Shown here: positions 15,659-24,589 of the stretch, piece by piece | How positions within the stretch are numbered: the first letter of the stretch is position 1 | Layout of the letters: every line of letters starts with the position of its first letter | Assembly (NCBI RefSeq): GCF_001591465.1 | Contig: NZ_BCUY01000044.1 | Coordinates: 1-32,814 of the forward strand | Source of the DNA: Cytobacillus firmus NBRC 15306 | Lineage (GTDB): Bacteria > Bacillota > Bacilli > Bacillales > Cytobacillaceae | Reading direction: 5' to 3' | DNA length: 32,814 nt | Translations under genes and position numbers: made by a program | Notes under the pieces: generated by a model | The model's input: the letters and a program-made list of their open reading frames with translations, nothing else | What the model was told of the DNA's origin: nothing | The model's database searches: none

Positions 15659-16894
15659 ATGTTTTTTGTAAATGATCAGTACTATACGCTGGATGATCTT
15701 GAAAGACAATATACGGCATTTGAAGATATACCTCATTTAAAAGATTGCCGGAATAAGAGATTGGCTGTTTGTATGCCGGATGCATTTCAATGGCTTGCAC
15801 TCTGTTTATTTGTACGCAGTAAAGGAGGATCCATTGTCCCCCTCCATCCTTCTGTCCGGAAAGAAGGTGCCATCAGGATGGCAAATAAGGCCGGCAGCCA
15901 TTTCCTGCTTTATGAAAATATCCACATGCCGATCCACTTGTCACAGCAGATAAATGAGAAGGAAGGCGTTCTGGTGCAGATGAGTTCGGGTACGACTGGG
16001 TATCCGAAGTGCATTGAACGCACATGGGAATCGATTGAGAACGAGCTTGAAAGCTATGTCACGGTTTTGCCGGCTGATAATCAGACTGCTTCAGTCGTTG
16101 CCTGCCCGACGACCCATTCTTATGGTTTAATCTGCGGTGTATTTGCAAGCATAAAGCGCGGGGCAGAACCGGTCATTCTGACAAATATGAACCCTAAATA
16201 TGTGCTGAAAAAGCTGAAGGAACATCCTAAGCATATTCTTTACGGGGCTCCTGCACTGCTGCATACTTTAACGCTGTTAATAAGGGATGGGCAGCGGTTG
16301 GATGCTGTCATGACATCAGGCACGCTCATGCCTGCCGGCTGGATGGAAGCATTAAAGAAGGTTTCAAACCGAGTGCTTCAGCAATATGGCTGTTCTGAAG
16401 CGGGATGTGTGGCCATTCATCCGGATGTATGCGACACGCGTGAAATGGGCTATCCGCTTCCGCACGTTAACGTGGAGGCCGGAAGCATCCAAAATCCTGG
16501 TGAAATCCTCATTCATGATTCGGAAAAAACAATCTATACAAAAGATCTTGGCTATATAGAAAATGGTGTTCTGTCATTTCTGGCCAGAATGGATGACACC
16601 ATTAATGTGGCAGGCTTGAACGTTTATCCGCAGGAGGTAGAAGATGTTTTGATGGAAGAACCGAGAATCATAGAGGCAGTTGTCTATAAAAAAGTTCATC
16701 CGCTTTCAGGGGAAAGAGTCTGTGCGCAGTATGTCTGCTCTGAATTCATTGAGGAAGAGGAACTGAGAGAATGGTGCAGGTATTATCTCGCCCCCTACCA
16801 GGTTCCGCTGGAATTTAAGAAAGTAGAGGAAATCGAAAAACTGCCGAATGGAAAGGTCAGCCGGAAAAGGCTGGGGGAAGGAGTGCTGGCATGA
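15659..16894 (+). CDS. asbC: 3,4-dihydroxybenzoate-AMP ligase AsbC
   Basis: Adenylate-forming enzyme, 411 aa, that activates 3,4-dihydroxybenzoate and loads it onto the carrier AsbD. The P-loop-like core SSGTTGYPK is at 109-117, the A5 motif QQYGCSEAG lies near 240, an A8-type hinge segment (LARMDDTINVAGLNVYPQEVE) follows, and the catalytic Lys sits in LPNGKVSRKRL near the C-terminus. It is shorter than typical 500-aa AMP ligases, as AsbC is. The ribosome binding site AAGGAG precedes the ATG, and a 4-nt ATGA overlap couples it to asbD. Confidence 0.94.
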   Translation: MFFVNDQYYTLDDLERQYTAFEDIPHLKDCRNKRLAVCMPDAFQWLALCLFVRSKGGSIVPLHPSVRKEGAIRMANKAGSHFLLYENIHMPIHLSQQINEKEGVLVQMSSGTTGYPKCIERTWESIENELESYVTVLPADNQTASVVACPTTHSYGLICGVFASIKRGAEPVILTNMNPKYVLKKLKEHPKHILYGAPALLHTLTLLIRDGQRLDAVMTSGTLMPAGWMEALKKVSNRVLQQYGCSEAGCVAIHPDVCDTREMGYPLPHVNVEAGSIQNPGEILIHDSEKTIYTKDLGYIENGVLSFLARMDDTINVAGLNVYPQEVEDVLMEEPRIIEAVVYKKVHPLSGERVCAQYVCSEFIEEEELREWCRYYLAPYQVPLEFKKVEEIEKLPNGKVSRKRLGEGVLA

Positions 16895-17166
16895 CAAGAC
16901 AAGAAATCGTACAGGTAATCCATGATATTTTACAAGATCAATTAGAGCTTCCTTCCATGAAGGCTTTTCATGAAGATGCACGCTTAAATGAAGATTTGTA
17001 TATGGATTCCATTATGATTCTGCAGCTGATCCTTCATTTGGAAGTAGACATGGGGTTTGATATTCCAGATGAAATGCTTGTGCCAAAAGATTTCCGGACG
17101 GCAGGAAGCCTGGCTGATTTTCTGGAGCGCCAGCAGGAGCCAGCCGCAGCGGAGGAATCAGTATGA
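16891..17166 (+). CDS. asbD: Aryl carrier protein AsbD
   Basis: A 91-aa acyl/aryl carrier protein that holds the activated 3,4-dihydroxybenzoyl group on a phosphopantetheine arm. The attachment serine is Ser40 in the motif YMDSIMILQ, with the usual hydrophobic helix II after it and an acidic character overall. It overlaps asbC upstream and asbE downstream by 4 nt each. No phosphopantetheinyl transferase gene is present in the window, so priming must come from elsewhere in the genome. Confidence 0.94.
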   Translation: MTRQEIVQVIHDILQDQLELPSMKAFHEDARLNEDLYMDSIMILQLILHLEVDMGFDIPDEMLVPKDFRTAGSLADFLERQQEPAAAEESV

Positions 17167-18146
17167 TTAAAGTGCATTGTTTTGTAAGCTGTGTGTGCGA
17201 AGCGGTCAAAAAGACAGAAGGCGCTGACCATCGTCCTTATTATTTCGGAGTATGGGATGCCGATTTCGATGTGCTGGAAAATGGAGTGTTAACGTATCAT
17301 TCCAAACGGATCGACCATAATTTTTTTCACCAGTGGTATGAAATGCTTTATGGCATCAAGCTGCATAAATGGTACGACGAAAAGCAAAGCAAGCAGGAAA
17401 ATATGAAGGAAATGATGAGTTTGCTGGAAAACAAGAAGCCCCATGAATATGTCATGGTGATGCTCGATTTGTCAAAGCTTCCTGAGCGGGAAAATAAATT
17501 TCATCAAAGCCCTTTTCCTCATTACGTGATGCTGGAAAAGACGGAGAACGAAGAGGAATGGTTTATGTATGATCCGGACTTCCGCTGGGAAGGAGTGCTA
17601 GCTAAAGACCGGATCCTGGCTGCCATTGAGGATCCTTCAGCTGAAGGCGGCTATTTCTTTGATGCATCAGACATTATTATGCCAACTGCCGAAACGGTTG
17701 AAGCGTATTTTAACACATGCATCAAGCATGACTGCAATCCAATGACAGATGCTGTTGCAAAGATTATCGAGCTTCATGCTGCTGGAGAAGAAAGGTTTCC
17801 GCTGTCAGGGCTGACACAGGCTTTAAGGGAGTTGCCTGTTCTCGCCATACGGAAGTATGCCTATGAACATGCTTTTGCGTTTTTCTGGGAATCGCTTGGC
17901 TATGATGAAGAAGGATTTGAAGCCTGGTGTGATGAAATCGAAAAACTTGTGAAAGGGTATACAGCCATCCAATACCGGGCCATGAAGCTCGCTATGACTG
18001 GAAACAGGCGGTTATTGAATGAAATTACTGCAAAGCTGGAAGAACAGAATATCCTGGAATTTAAAATAAAAAGGGGGCTGCAGGAAAGCTTTGAGGCATG
18101 GTCTGAACTGCAGCAATCTCAAAACATGAAGGAGGCCATCCTATGA
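17163..18146 (+). CDS. asbE: Petrobactin biosynthesis acyltransferase AsbE
   Basis: A 327-aa protein that in known pathways transfers 3,4-dihydroxybenzoate from AsbD to spermidine or to the citryl-spermidine intermediate. It begins with a Cys/His-containing segment (HCFVSCVCEAV, residues 5-15), followed by a DADFDV region that resembles BtrH-type N-terminal domains. I see no classical condensation-domain HHxxxD motif. The assignment relies on size and its exact place between asbD and asbF, with ATGA overlaps at both ends. Confidence 0.92.
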   Translation: MIKVHCFVSCVCEAVKKTEGADHRPYYFGVWDADFDVLENGVLTYHSKRIDHNFFHQWYEMLYGIKLHKWYDEKQSKQENMKEMMSLLENKKPHEYVMVMLDLSKLPERENKFHQSPFPHYVMLEKTENEEEWFMYDPDFRWEGVLAKDRILAAIEDPSAEGGYFFDASDIIMPTAETVEAYFNTCIKHDCNPMTDAVAKIIELHAAGEERFPLSGLTQALRELPVLAIRKYAYEHAFAFFWESLGYDEEGFEAWCDEIEKLVKGYTAIQYRAMKLAMTGNRRLLNEITAKLEEQNILEFKIKRGLQESFEAWSELQQSQNMKEAIL

Positions 18147-18970
18147 AACTTTCACTGTGCACCATCTCATTCCGGCATTATCTCCAATCCATTGACCAAA
18201 TTGCACACTGGGCCCAGAATAATGGGTTCCAGGGAATTGAACTATGGGGTGTCCATGCCAAAAATCTCGCGGAAGATATCCATTATGGAAGTGAGTGGCT
18301 GAGCTCATACAATCTGGAGACAAGTATGCTGAGCGACTATTTGCCCCTGGATGCACCGCTTCCTGCCTTAATGGCTGAAATGAACGCCCTATGTTCACTT
18401 GCGCATCGCTGGGGAACGGACAAAATACGGACATTTGCAGGGAACAAAGGCAGTGCGGATATCAGCAGATTAGAGCGGATTGAACTTGTTTCGCGCATGA
18501 AGATGCTCTGTAAAATGGCTGAAGCCGAGGGAATGCAGCTGTTGGTCGAGACCCATCCGAATACTCTTACAGATAATCCATCTTCTGCACTTCAGCTTCT
18601 TGAGGAAACGGACCATCCGGCGCTCAGGGTTAATTTTGATGTCCTGCACATATGGGAATCAGGGGTGGACCCTCTATTTGCTCTTAAACAGCTCCAGCCA
18701 TATGTTTCGCACTTTCATTTCAAAAATATTGAATCACGCAGCAAGCTTGGCGTCTTTGCCCCTAATAATGTGTATGCAGCAGCAGGCAGCAGGGAAGGCA
18801 TGGTTTCACTGTTTGAAGGAGCGGTGGACTATCGTCTGTTTTTAAGAGAGGCTGCTGAAATGATGGAAATGGACGCTTCACTGGAATGGTTCGGGCCAAA
18901 TGTGAAAAGCATTCTGGCAAAAGACAGCAGGGAGATTAAGAAGGTTCTCCAGGTTGAAATAGCACGGTAA
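18143..18970 (+). CDS. asbF: 3-dehydroshikimate dehydratase AsbF
   Basis: A 275-aa TIM-barrel enzyme of the xylose-isomerase-like superfamily that converts 3-dehydroshikimate into 3,4-dihydroxybenzoate, the petrobactin catechol. Residues Glu136, Asp166, His192 and Glu248 fall in the barrel-strand motifs LVETHPN, VNFDVLH, SHFHFKN and SLEWFGP. Their spacing matches the metal ligands I recall for Bacillus AsbF (Glu142, Asp172, His198, Glu253). The catalytic metal site therefore looks intact. It is the last gene of the asb operon. A short palindrome and a hairpin follow within 100 nt. Confidence 0.95.
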   Translation: MKLSLCTISFRHYLQSIDQIAHWAQNNGFQGIELWGVHAKNLAEDIHYGSEWLSSYNLETSMLSDYLPLDAPLPALMAEMNALCSLAHRWGTDKIRTFAGNKGSADISRLERIELVSRMKMLCKMAEAEGMQLLVETHPNTLTDNPSSALQLLEETDHPALRVNFDVLHIWESGVDPLFALKQLQPYVSHFHFKNIESRSKLGVFAPNNVYAAAGSREGMVSLFEGAVDYRLFLREAAEMMEMDASLEWFGPNVKSILAKDSREIKKVLQVEIAR

Positions 18971-18995
18971 ATGGACAATATTAAGCAGAAAAAAA

Positions 18996-19015
18996 TCAAT
19001 CAAACGTTTGATTGA
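18996..19015. repeat. Palindrome copy 1 (CAATCAAACGTTTGATTG core)
   Basis: TCAATCAAACGTTTGATTGA is a perfect 20-bp palindrome 25 nt downstream of asbF. The same core recurs at 22128-22155 and 24967-24988. It has no loop, so it is a poor hairpin terminator and more like a dimeric-protein site or dispersed repeat. Confidence 0.9.
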
Positions 19016-19025
19016 AAGGGAGTGG

Positions 19026-19068
19026 ACGCAGTACTGGCACGGGATAGAGAGTACAGGCTGCGTATTTT
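19026..19068 (+). terminator. Probable terminator of the asb operon
   Basis: ACGCAG (19026-19031) pairs with CTGCGT (19058-19063), with additional inner TACT/AGTA pairing, followed by ATTTTTATT. The stem is interrupted, so confidence is moderate. Confidence 0.55.
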
Positions 19069-19094
19069 TATTGATATGAATGACTTGTGAGGAA

Positions 19095-19319
19095 TTAATG
19101 ATTGCCGATTGCCTGTTCAATCGCAACCGCAGCGGAATCAATGGTAGGATACGTTCTTTTCATTGAAGTTCCCGTATAAGTAACCTCAAAAGAATGAGAC
19201 TCTTTTATATAACGGACCACTAGAATCTGTGATTGGTCTTTTACAAACGTTTGAGTGATTTGGCAATCGCTGTAGTATTTTAACGTTTCAAGCATGTTTT
19301 TCGTATGATCTAATGGCAT
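19095..19319 (-). CDS. Small conserved-looking protein, possibly YkuJ/DUF1797-like
   Basis: A 74-aa soluble protein of unknown function. The start is the ATG at 19319, because AAAGGAGG (19329-19336) lies 9 nt upstream. An upstream in-frame TTG (19328) touches the ribosome binding site and can be dismissed. The C-terminal half (SFEVTYTGTSMKRTYPTIDSAAVAIEQAI) has the same beta-strand plus YP...D...IE pattern as B. subtilis YkuJ (DUF1797), and the length is similar, so a distant relationship is possible. It is a monocistronic gene convergent with asbF; no sign links it to iron. Confidence 0.75.
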   Translation of the reverse strand: MPLDHTKNMLETLKYYSDCQITQTFVKDQSQILVVRYIKESHSFEVTYTGTSMKRTYPTIDSAAVAIEQAIGNH

Positions 19320-19467
19320 AGTCCACAACCTCCTTTTTTGGCAGGTGTAACCTTAATAGACCTTAATACCATTATAAGAAATTTGACTTCCCATTTGTAT
19401 GGATAATTTGTCACATTTTATCACAATATTTGGAGTTTTAGAGAGAGCTGGAATTAAGATCTGAAGC

Positions 19468-19495
19468 AAAAAGGCCAGTCTGCAATAGACTAGCC
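19468..19495 (-). terminator. Terminator of the BmrA-like transporter gene
   Basis: GGCCAGTCT (19473-19481) pairs with AGACTAGCC (19487-19495) with one mismatch; the minus strand continues into five T residues (19468-19472). Confidence 0.82.
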
Positions 19496-19500
19496 CATTT

Positions 19501-21234
19501 TTATGCAAGCTGCTGCTCGGCAAATTCCCTGTATAGCTCATGTGATTGAGTTAGTTCATAATGTGTGCCAATGCCTGTCACCCTGCCTTTTTCAATAAAG
19601 ACAATTTGATCCGCATCGACAATTGTTGAAAGGCGGTGGGCGATGACGAAAGTTGTCCGGCCTTCCATTAAACGGGTAAGCGCCTGCTGGACGATGCCTT
19701 CCGATTGGCTGTCGAGGCTTGCGGTAGCTTCGTCCATCATCAATATTTTTGGGTCGCGAAGGAATGCGCGCGCAATGGCAATCCTCTGCCTTTGTCCTCC
19801 GGAAAGCTTTACACCCCGCTCACCCACTTCTGTATCAAGTCCTTTTGGAAAATCGGCAATGAATTGATCGGCATATGCCATTTTTGCAACTTCCCATAAT
19901 TTCTCATCTGAGATGTTTTCGGGTCTTTCCAGTCCATAGCATAAGTTCTCACGGATCGTACCTGCCATCATAGCGCTTTCCTGTGAAACATAGCCGATTT
20001 GACTGCGCCAGGATTTAAGCGATATCTGCTGGATGGGTGTATGGCCAATTTTAATTTCACCTTCAGCTGGCTCGTAAAATCGTTCAAGCAATCCAAACAG
20101 TGTGGTTTTTCCGCTTCCGCTGGGACCTGCCAATGCAATCATCTGGCCTGGCTGTGCTTCGAGTGAGATATTTTCCAGGACACTCTCATCTGCACTATAG
20201 GAGAAAGAAACATCTTGGATTGTAATCGGCTTGCTGCTGATATCCATCTCGATGCCGTGCTGTCCATCCTCCAATGGCTCTTCTAAGATTTCTATGATTC
20301 GTTCTGTTGCGCCTTTTGCTTTTTGCAGCTGTGTAAAAAACATCGCAAATGAAGTGATCGGCATAATAATCTGGAACAAATACAGCAAAAAGGCTACAAG
20401 AGAACCCGTTGACATCGATCCGCTTGCCACACGCATGCCTCCATAGGCGATGATCATGACGATGACCACCATCATGATCAGGTACATCGTCGGGCCGATC
20501 ATGGCAAAAATGCGGGCTTCCCGCAAACCGTAGCCAAGCAGCTTGCCGATGCCATCCAACCCTTTTTCTTCTTCATTTTGCTCTGCGGCAGAAGACTTCA
20601 TTAAGCGGATTTCTCCGAGTGTCTGGGTAATGTTTCCTGTAAAAATGGCCGTTTCATCTTGAAGACCCCGGGATATTTTTGCCATCTTTCGGCCAAGCGG
20701 AATCATAATGGCCAGTGTAATAGGAACAGATGTGAGCATCAGCAGAGTCATTTTCCAGTCCATCACAAGCAGGATAATGATTGCACCGATAATACTGATA
20801 ATCCCGGTAATGAACTGTGGAAAGTGGCTGGTAATCAGCTCCCTGACGATGCTGGTATCATTCACTACACGGCTGACTGTCTGGCCGCTGGATTGCTGAT
20901 CAAAATAACGGACCGGCAGCCTTATGAGCTTCATCCACATCCGATCCCGGAGCCGCGCCACCACTTTTTGGCCCACATAGCTCAGCAGGTAAATGGAAAT
21001 CCCGCTGATGATGGCTTGGACGATAAAGGCTGCTCCAATTCCGATCATGAGCGGAACGCTTAAAGATTCAACTGAGAAACCGTCCACCAGATTTTTGGTC
21101 AGCAGCGGAACCACCAGCCCGGTCAGGGTGGTAAAAATGCTCGCTGTTAAACCAATGATGAGCGCAGTCTTTGGAATTTTTGCAGATAGAATGAGTGAAA
21201 TGAATGGTTTTAGGCTGGTTTGCTTTTGCTTCAT
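19501..21234 (-). CDS. bmrA: Multidrug ABC exporter half-transporter, BmrA-like
   Basis: A 577-aa type IV ABC exporter with an N-terminal six-helix membrane domain (about 1-310) fused to an ATPase domain. Visible motifs are Walker A GPSGSGKTT, Q-loop QIGYVSQES, signature LSGGQRQRIAIARA, Walker B ILMMDEATASLD and an H-loop AHRLST. Extended stretches such as YFDQQSSGQTVSRVVNDT and DTEVGERGVKLSGGQ agree with B. subtilis BmrA, a homodimeric drug exporter of 589 aa. Lipid A-like flippase activity or another substrate cannot be excluded. The start has GGAG upstream. No regulator is adjacent. A role in siderophore export is not supported beyond proximity. Confidence 0.9.
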   Translation of the reverse strand: MKQKQTSLKPFISLILSAKIPKTALIIGLTASIFTTLTGLVVPLLTKNLVDGFSVESLSVPLMIGIGAAFIVQAIISGISIYLLSYVGQKVVARLRDRMWMKLIRLPVRYFDQQSSGQTVSRVVNDTSIVRELITSHFPQFITGIISIIGAIIILLVMDWKMTLLMLTSVPITLAIMIPLGRKMAKISRGLQDETAIFTGNITQTLGEIRLMKSSAAEQNEEEKGLDGIGKLLGYGLREARIFAMIGPTMYLIMMVVIVMIIAYGGMRVASGSMSTGSLVAFLLYLFQIIMPITSFAMFFTQLQKAKGATERIIEILEEPLEDGQHGIEMDISSKPITIQDVSFSYSADESVLENISLEAQPGQMIALAGPSGSGKTTLFGLLERFYEPAEGEIKIGHTPIQQISLKSWRSQIGYVSQESAMMAGTIRENLCYGLERPENISDEKLWEVAKMAYADQFIADFPKGLDTEVGERGVKLSGGQRQRIAIARAFLRDPKILMMDEATASLDSQSEGIVQQALTRLMEGRTTFVIAHRLSTIVDADQIVFIEKGRVTGIGTHYELTQSHELYREFAEQQLA

Positions 21235-21354
21235 TTTGCGTGCTCCTGTCTCTTATATATCCTAATCAGTATATAACATTGAAACTTCCATTTCCTGTTA
21301 TGCACCTTAACGCCTATCCGATGAATAGGATGTGTTAAAAAACAAAAAGGATGG

Positions 21355-21978
21355 ATGGCCGTGGCAATCAACTTTCCAGTAGGCATCAAAACGATGACAA
21401 TCAGCACCGGGCCCACCAAAGTCGTCTATTATCCCCGTGTATCGGGAATGCAGAATAAGCAGCTGCAGGAATTTATAAACAATACCATTCTCAGGCAAAA
21501 CCAGCAGCTCATTAACGAACAGACAGGCAATATGGATACAACCGTTGTGGATTTGTATGGATATTATGAGATTAAAAATAATCAGCGGGATGTATTGAGT
21601 ATGTCTTTGAGCAACTATGTGTATCATTACCATGCTGCCCATGGAATGACAGTTATAAAATCACTGACGTTTGATCTTCAGAAGGGAAAGCAGGCGGCAC
21701 TTAAGGATTTATTCAAGCCGGGAAGCGACTATGTCAAACGGATTTCAGACTTGATTGCTGTACAAATCAAAGAGAGAGACATTCCGCTCCTGGTTGATTT
21801 TACTGCAATCAAGCCAGACCAGGATTTTTACATTGCAGACAAAGCGCTTGTTGTCTATTTCCAGCTATATGAAATCACACCATACGCCTATGGATTCCCA
21901 ATGTTTCCGATATCCGTTTATGATCTGCAGGATATTATTGATGAAAATGGGCCGCTGGGGAGGATGGGGGTGAATTAA
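21355..21978 (+). CDS. DUF4163/DUF3298 (RsiV/PdaC-like) domain protein
   Basis: A 207-aa protein without signal peptide or membrane segment. The N-terminal half (VVYYPRVSGMQNKQLQEFIN, near 24-43) resembles DUF4163. The second half (TFDLQKGKQAALKDLFKPGSDY, then FYIADKALVVYFQLYEITPYAYG) has the strongly conserved DUF3298 features, including the Y-E-I-x-P-Y-x-x-G motif. These domains occur in RsiV and PdaC, which are extracellular. Absence of an export signal here is notable, and many Bacillus homologs have this short form. Start choice is uncertain: the ATG at 21355 is only 3 nt from AAAGGA, while GTG at 21361 has better spacing. The function is unknown. Confidence 0.82.
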   Translation: MAVAINFPVGIKTMTISTGPTKVVYYPRVSGMQNKQLQEFINNTILRQNQQLINEQTGNMDTTVVDLYGYYEIKNNQRDVLSMSLSNYVYHYHAAHGMTVIKSLTFDLQKGKQAALKDLFKPGSDYVKRISDLIAVQIKERDIPLLVDFTAIKPDQDFYIADKALVVYFQLYEITPYAYGFPMFPISVYDLQDIIDENGPLGRMGVN

Positions 21979-21987
21979 AGATAGAGG

Positions 21988-22018
21988 GGGAGCTGCGTTA
22001 ATGCGGTATCCCTTTTTT
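21988..22018 (+). terminator. Terminator of the DUF3298 gene
   Basis: GGGA plus GCTGC pair with GCGGT and TCCC around a 6-nt loop (two G-U pairs, one bulge), followed by six T residues. Confidence 0.7.
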
Positions 22019-22127
22019 GCTGTGAAAAGGTAAATACTTTGGCCAACACTTGATAAGAAATATAAAGAAGGCTTATTGGTACACTGATAAGAATGAAGGG
22101 GCACAGGCTATATCTGTGTTCTTTTTC

Positions 22128-22155
22128 TATTTCAATCAAACGTTTGATTGAAATA
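22128..22155. repeat. Palindrome copy 2, 28-bp perfect
   Basis: The same core as at 18996-19015, here extended by TATT and AATA to a 28-bp perfect palindrome. It lies between the ends of two convergent genes. Apart from this and the 41-nt element pair, the 411-nt gap 21979-22389 contains only the two terminators. Confidence 0.9.
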
Positions 22156-22200
22156 AATGGAAGTTGTTATAGGCGGTGCTTTTCAACTTAGTGGTGCTTA

Positions 22201-22292
22201 TTCGGACAGGAGTAGGAGAAAACCGAGGTAGTGAGTCCGACTCAGTGCTCATTCGGACAGGGGAAGGAGAACTAAGAAAGAGTGAGTCCGAA
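22201..22292. repeat. Tandem pair of 41-nt elements with TTCGGAC/GTCCGAA ends
   Basis: Two imperfect copies, 22201-22241 and 22252-22292, each begin TTCGGACAGG and end AGTGAGTCCGA. The terminal heptamers are inverted complements, so each copy could fold with a 6-7-bp stem. The repeat period is 51 bp and both copies are preceded by GTGCTTA or GTGCTCA. No reading frame is conserved between them. Confidence 0.85.
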
Positions 22293-22344
22293 CAAATGTC
22301 CCCTGGTGTGCAATACAATAATTAAAGAGTAAATAACGAAATAA

Positions 22345-22380
22345 AAAAACCGCTCCTGCTAAATGCAGTAAGCGGTTTTA
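22345..22380 (-). terminator. Terminator of ahpF
   Basis: AAAACCGCT pairs with AGCGGTTTT, with inner CTGC/GCAG pairing; the minus strand exits into a T-run complementary to 22343-22349. Confidence 0.85.
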
Positions 22381-22389
22381 GGTTAAAAA

Positions 22390-23919
22390 TTAATTGCGGA
22401 TCAAGTAGTCAAACGCACCAAGAGCTGCAGTAGCACCGGATCCCATGGAGATAATGATTTGCTTGTAGGCACTGTCTGTACAGTCTCCTGCAGCAAATAC
22501 ACCAGGAATGTTTGTGGCACCGCGCTTGTCCACAACGATTTCGCCGAAGCGGGTACGCTCGATCTGGTCGCCTAACCAATCTGTGTTAGGAACCAGGCCG
22601 ATTTGAACGAACACACCTTGCAATTCAACATGATGTGTTTGTTCTGTTTCACGATCCATGTATGAAATACCGTTAACTTTGTCAGTCCCGGTAATTTCAG
22701 TTGTCTGGGCATTTGTGACAACCGTTACGTTTGGAAGGCTGTTCAGACGTTCCTGCAGAACGGCATCTGCTTTCAATTCAGGATTGAATTCGATAACCGT
22801 TACATGGTTAACAATCCCTGCAAGGTCAATGGCTGCTTCGACACCGGAGTTGCCTCCGCCGATAACAGCTACGTCTTTGCCTTCAAATAATGGTCCATCA
22901 CAGTGAGGGCAGTAAGCGACCCCTTTGTTTTTGAACTCTGCTTCGCCTGGCACGTTGACGTTTCTCCAGCGTGCACCAGTTGAAAGGATGACTGATTTGC
23001 TTTTCAAAACAGCACCGTTTTCAAGTTCGATTTCAACAAGGTCCTTCTTTTCAAGTCTCTTGGCACGCTGCAGATTCATGACATCGATGCCATAATCTTT
23101 CACGTGTTCTTCAAGGCTTGCAACAAGCTTAGGTCCTTCTGTGTGCTTCACACTAATGAAGTTTTCGATGCCTAAAGTATCCATGACCTGGCCGCCAAAG
23201 CGTTCAGCAACGATGCCTGTGCGGATACCTTTGCGTGCTGCATAGATGGCAGCACTAGATCCAGCAGGGCCGCCGCCAATGACAAGCACATCATAAGGAT
23301 CCTTATCTGCAAATTCTGATGCGTCAGGGCCTGTTCCCATTTTCGCCAGAATTTCTTCAAGGGACATACGGCCGCTGCCGAATGATTCGCCATTTAAAAG
23401 AACTGTCGGCACTGCCATAATTTCTTTAGCATCTACTTCTTCTTTGTAAGCAGCACCATCAATCATAGTGTGTGAAATATTAGGGTTAAGAACACTCATG
23501 ACGTTAAGGGCCTGTACTACATCAGGGCAGTTGTGGCAGCTTAAGCTGACATAAGTTTCAAAACGATATTCGCCTTCAATCTTCTTCACCTGGTCGATGA
23601 CTTTCTGGTCAACCTTAGGTGCTCTTCCGCTAACTTGAAGAAGAGCAAGCACTAAGGAAGTAAATTCATGTCCAAGAGGAATGCCTGCAAAGGTAATGCC
23701 AGTATCTTCACCTGGACGATTTACACTAAAGCTTGGCGTCCTTTGTAATTCAGTACGCTCAACTTTAATGTGAGAGGACATATTGGACAGTTCATCTACT
23801 AAAGCCAGCATGTCGCTGGATACTTTGTCTGATCCAGCGCTGACTTTTATAAGAATGTCGCCCTCCATCATCTGAAGATATTGAGCTAATTGTCCTTTAA
23901 TATCTGCATCAAGTAACAT
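22390..23919 (-). CDS. ahpF: Alkyl hydroperoxide reductase subunit F
   Basis: A 509-aa flavoprotein NADH:peroxiredoxin reductase that regenerates AhpC. The N-terminal tandem thioredoxin-like domain carries Cys128 and Cys131 (SCHNCPDV). The FAD motif GGGPAG is at 215-220. The thioredoxin-reductase-like disulfide is at Cys337/Cys340 (YCPHCDGP), followed by a NADH motif GGGNSG, and AAGDCTD lies near the C-terminus. Length and both CxxC centres match B. subtilis AhpF. It lies 14 nt downstream of ahpC with ribosome binding site AAGGAGC that overlaps the ahpC stop, so the two are one operon. Confidence 0.97.
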   Translation of the reverse strand: MLLDADIKGQLAQYLQMMEGDILIKVSAGSDKVSSDMLALVDELSNMSSHIKVERTELQRTPSFSVNRPGEDTGITFAGIPLGHEFTSLVLALLQVSGRAPKVDQKVIDQVKKIEGEYRFETYVSLSCHNCPDVVQALNVMSVLNPNISHTMIDGAAYKEEVDAKEIMAVPTVLLNGESFGSGRMSLEEILAKMGTGPDASEFADKDPYDVLVIGGGPAGSSAAIYAARKGIRTGIVAERFGGQVMDTLGIENFISVKHTEGPKLVASLEEHVKDYGIDVMNLQRAKRLEKKDLVEIELENGAVLKSKSVILSTGARWRNVNVPGEAEFKNKGVAYCPHCDGPLFEGKDVAVIGGGNSGVEAAIDLAGIVNHVTVIEFNPELKADAVLQERLNSLPNVTVVTNAQTTEITGTDKVNGISYMDRETEQTHHVELQGVFVQIGLVPNTDWLGDQIERTRFGEIVVDKRGATNIPGVFAAGDCTDSAYKQIIISMGSGATAALGAFDYLIRN

Positions 23920-23933
23920 GATTATCGTGCTCC

Positions 23934-24497
23934 TTAGATTTTACCTACTAGATCAAGGCTTGGCTTAAGTGTTTCAGATCCTTCTTTCCACTTAGCCGGG
24001 CAAACTTCACCTGGGTTGTTGCGTACATATTGAGCTGCTTTAAGCTTGCTTACAACCTGGCTTGCGTCACGGCCGATTCCGCCAGCGTTGATTTCAACAG
24101 TTTGGATGATGCCATCTGGATCGATGATGAATGTTCCGCGTTCTGCAAGTCCATCTTCTTCGTTCAGAACTTCGAAGTTGCGGGAAATTCGCTGGTTAGG
24201 GTCACCAATCATAACATATTCAATCTTGTTGATTGTTTCTGAGTTATCGTGCCATGCTTTATGAGTGAAGTGAGTATCAGTTGATACAGAATAAACTTCT
24301 GCTCCCATATCTTTTAAAGTTGCATATTCATTTTGAAGGTCTTCTAATTCAGTAGGGCATACGAATGTGAAATCTGCAGGGTAGAAGCATACTACGCTCC
24401 ACTTTCCTTTGAAGTTTTCTTCAGTAACATCGATGAAATCACCGTTATGGTAAGCTTTTGCTGCGAATGGTAATACTTCTGAACCGATTAATGCCAT
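23934..24497 (-). CDS. ahpC: Alkyl hydroperoxide reductase subunit C (peroxiredoxin)
   Basis: A 187-aa typical 2-Cys peroxiredoxin that reduces hydrogen peroxide and organic hydroperoxides. The peroxidatic Cys47 is in FTFVCPTE and the resolving Cys166 in GEVCPAKW. The ribosome binding site AAGGAGG precedes the ATG. It is the first gene of ahpCF, behind a consensus promoter with PerR-type sites, as in B. subtilis. Iron uptake and peroxide defence are often co-ordinated, but the genes here form an independent transcript. Confidence 0.97.
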   Translation of the reverse strand: MALIGSEVLPFAAKAYHNGDFIDVTEENFKGKWSVVCFYPADFTFVCPTELEDLQNEYATLKDMGAEVYSVSTDTHFTHKAWHDNSETINKIEYVMIGDPNQRISRNFEVLNEEDGLAERGTFIIDPDGIIQTVEINAGGIGRDASQVVSKLKAAQYVRNNPGEVCPAKWKEGSETLKPSLDLVGKI

Positions 24498-24557
24498 GAT
24501 TAAATTCCTCCTTAAAATGGTTGAGTGATATGATTATTAATTAAATAGCGAACTATT

Positions 24558-24572
24558 TAATAATAATTCTAA
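24558..24572. promoter_or_regulatory. PerR box of ahpCF
   Basis: Read on the minus strand, TTAGAATTATTATTA matches the PerR consensus TTATAATNATTATAA at all but two positions. It lies just downstream of the inferred transcription start. Confidence 0.75.
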
Positions 24573-24574
24573 TT

Positions 24575-24589
24575 CGGTAATAATTATCA
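24575..24589. promoter_or_regulatory. Second Fur/PerR-like box over the ahpCF -10 region
   Basis: Read on the minus strand, TGATAATTATTACCG keeps the left arm of a Fur box (TGATAAT) and a degraded right arm, and covers the -10 hexamer. Whether Fur or PerR uses it cannot be told by eye. Confidence 0.5.

Noticed and set aside
19501..21234. BmrA-like ABC exporter as part of the siderophore island
   Set aside because: No Fur box or operon link; it is separated by the asb terminator and a YkuJ-like gene, and its closest match is a general multidrug exporter.
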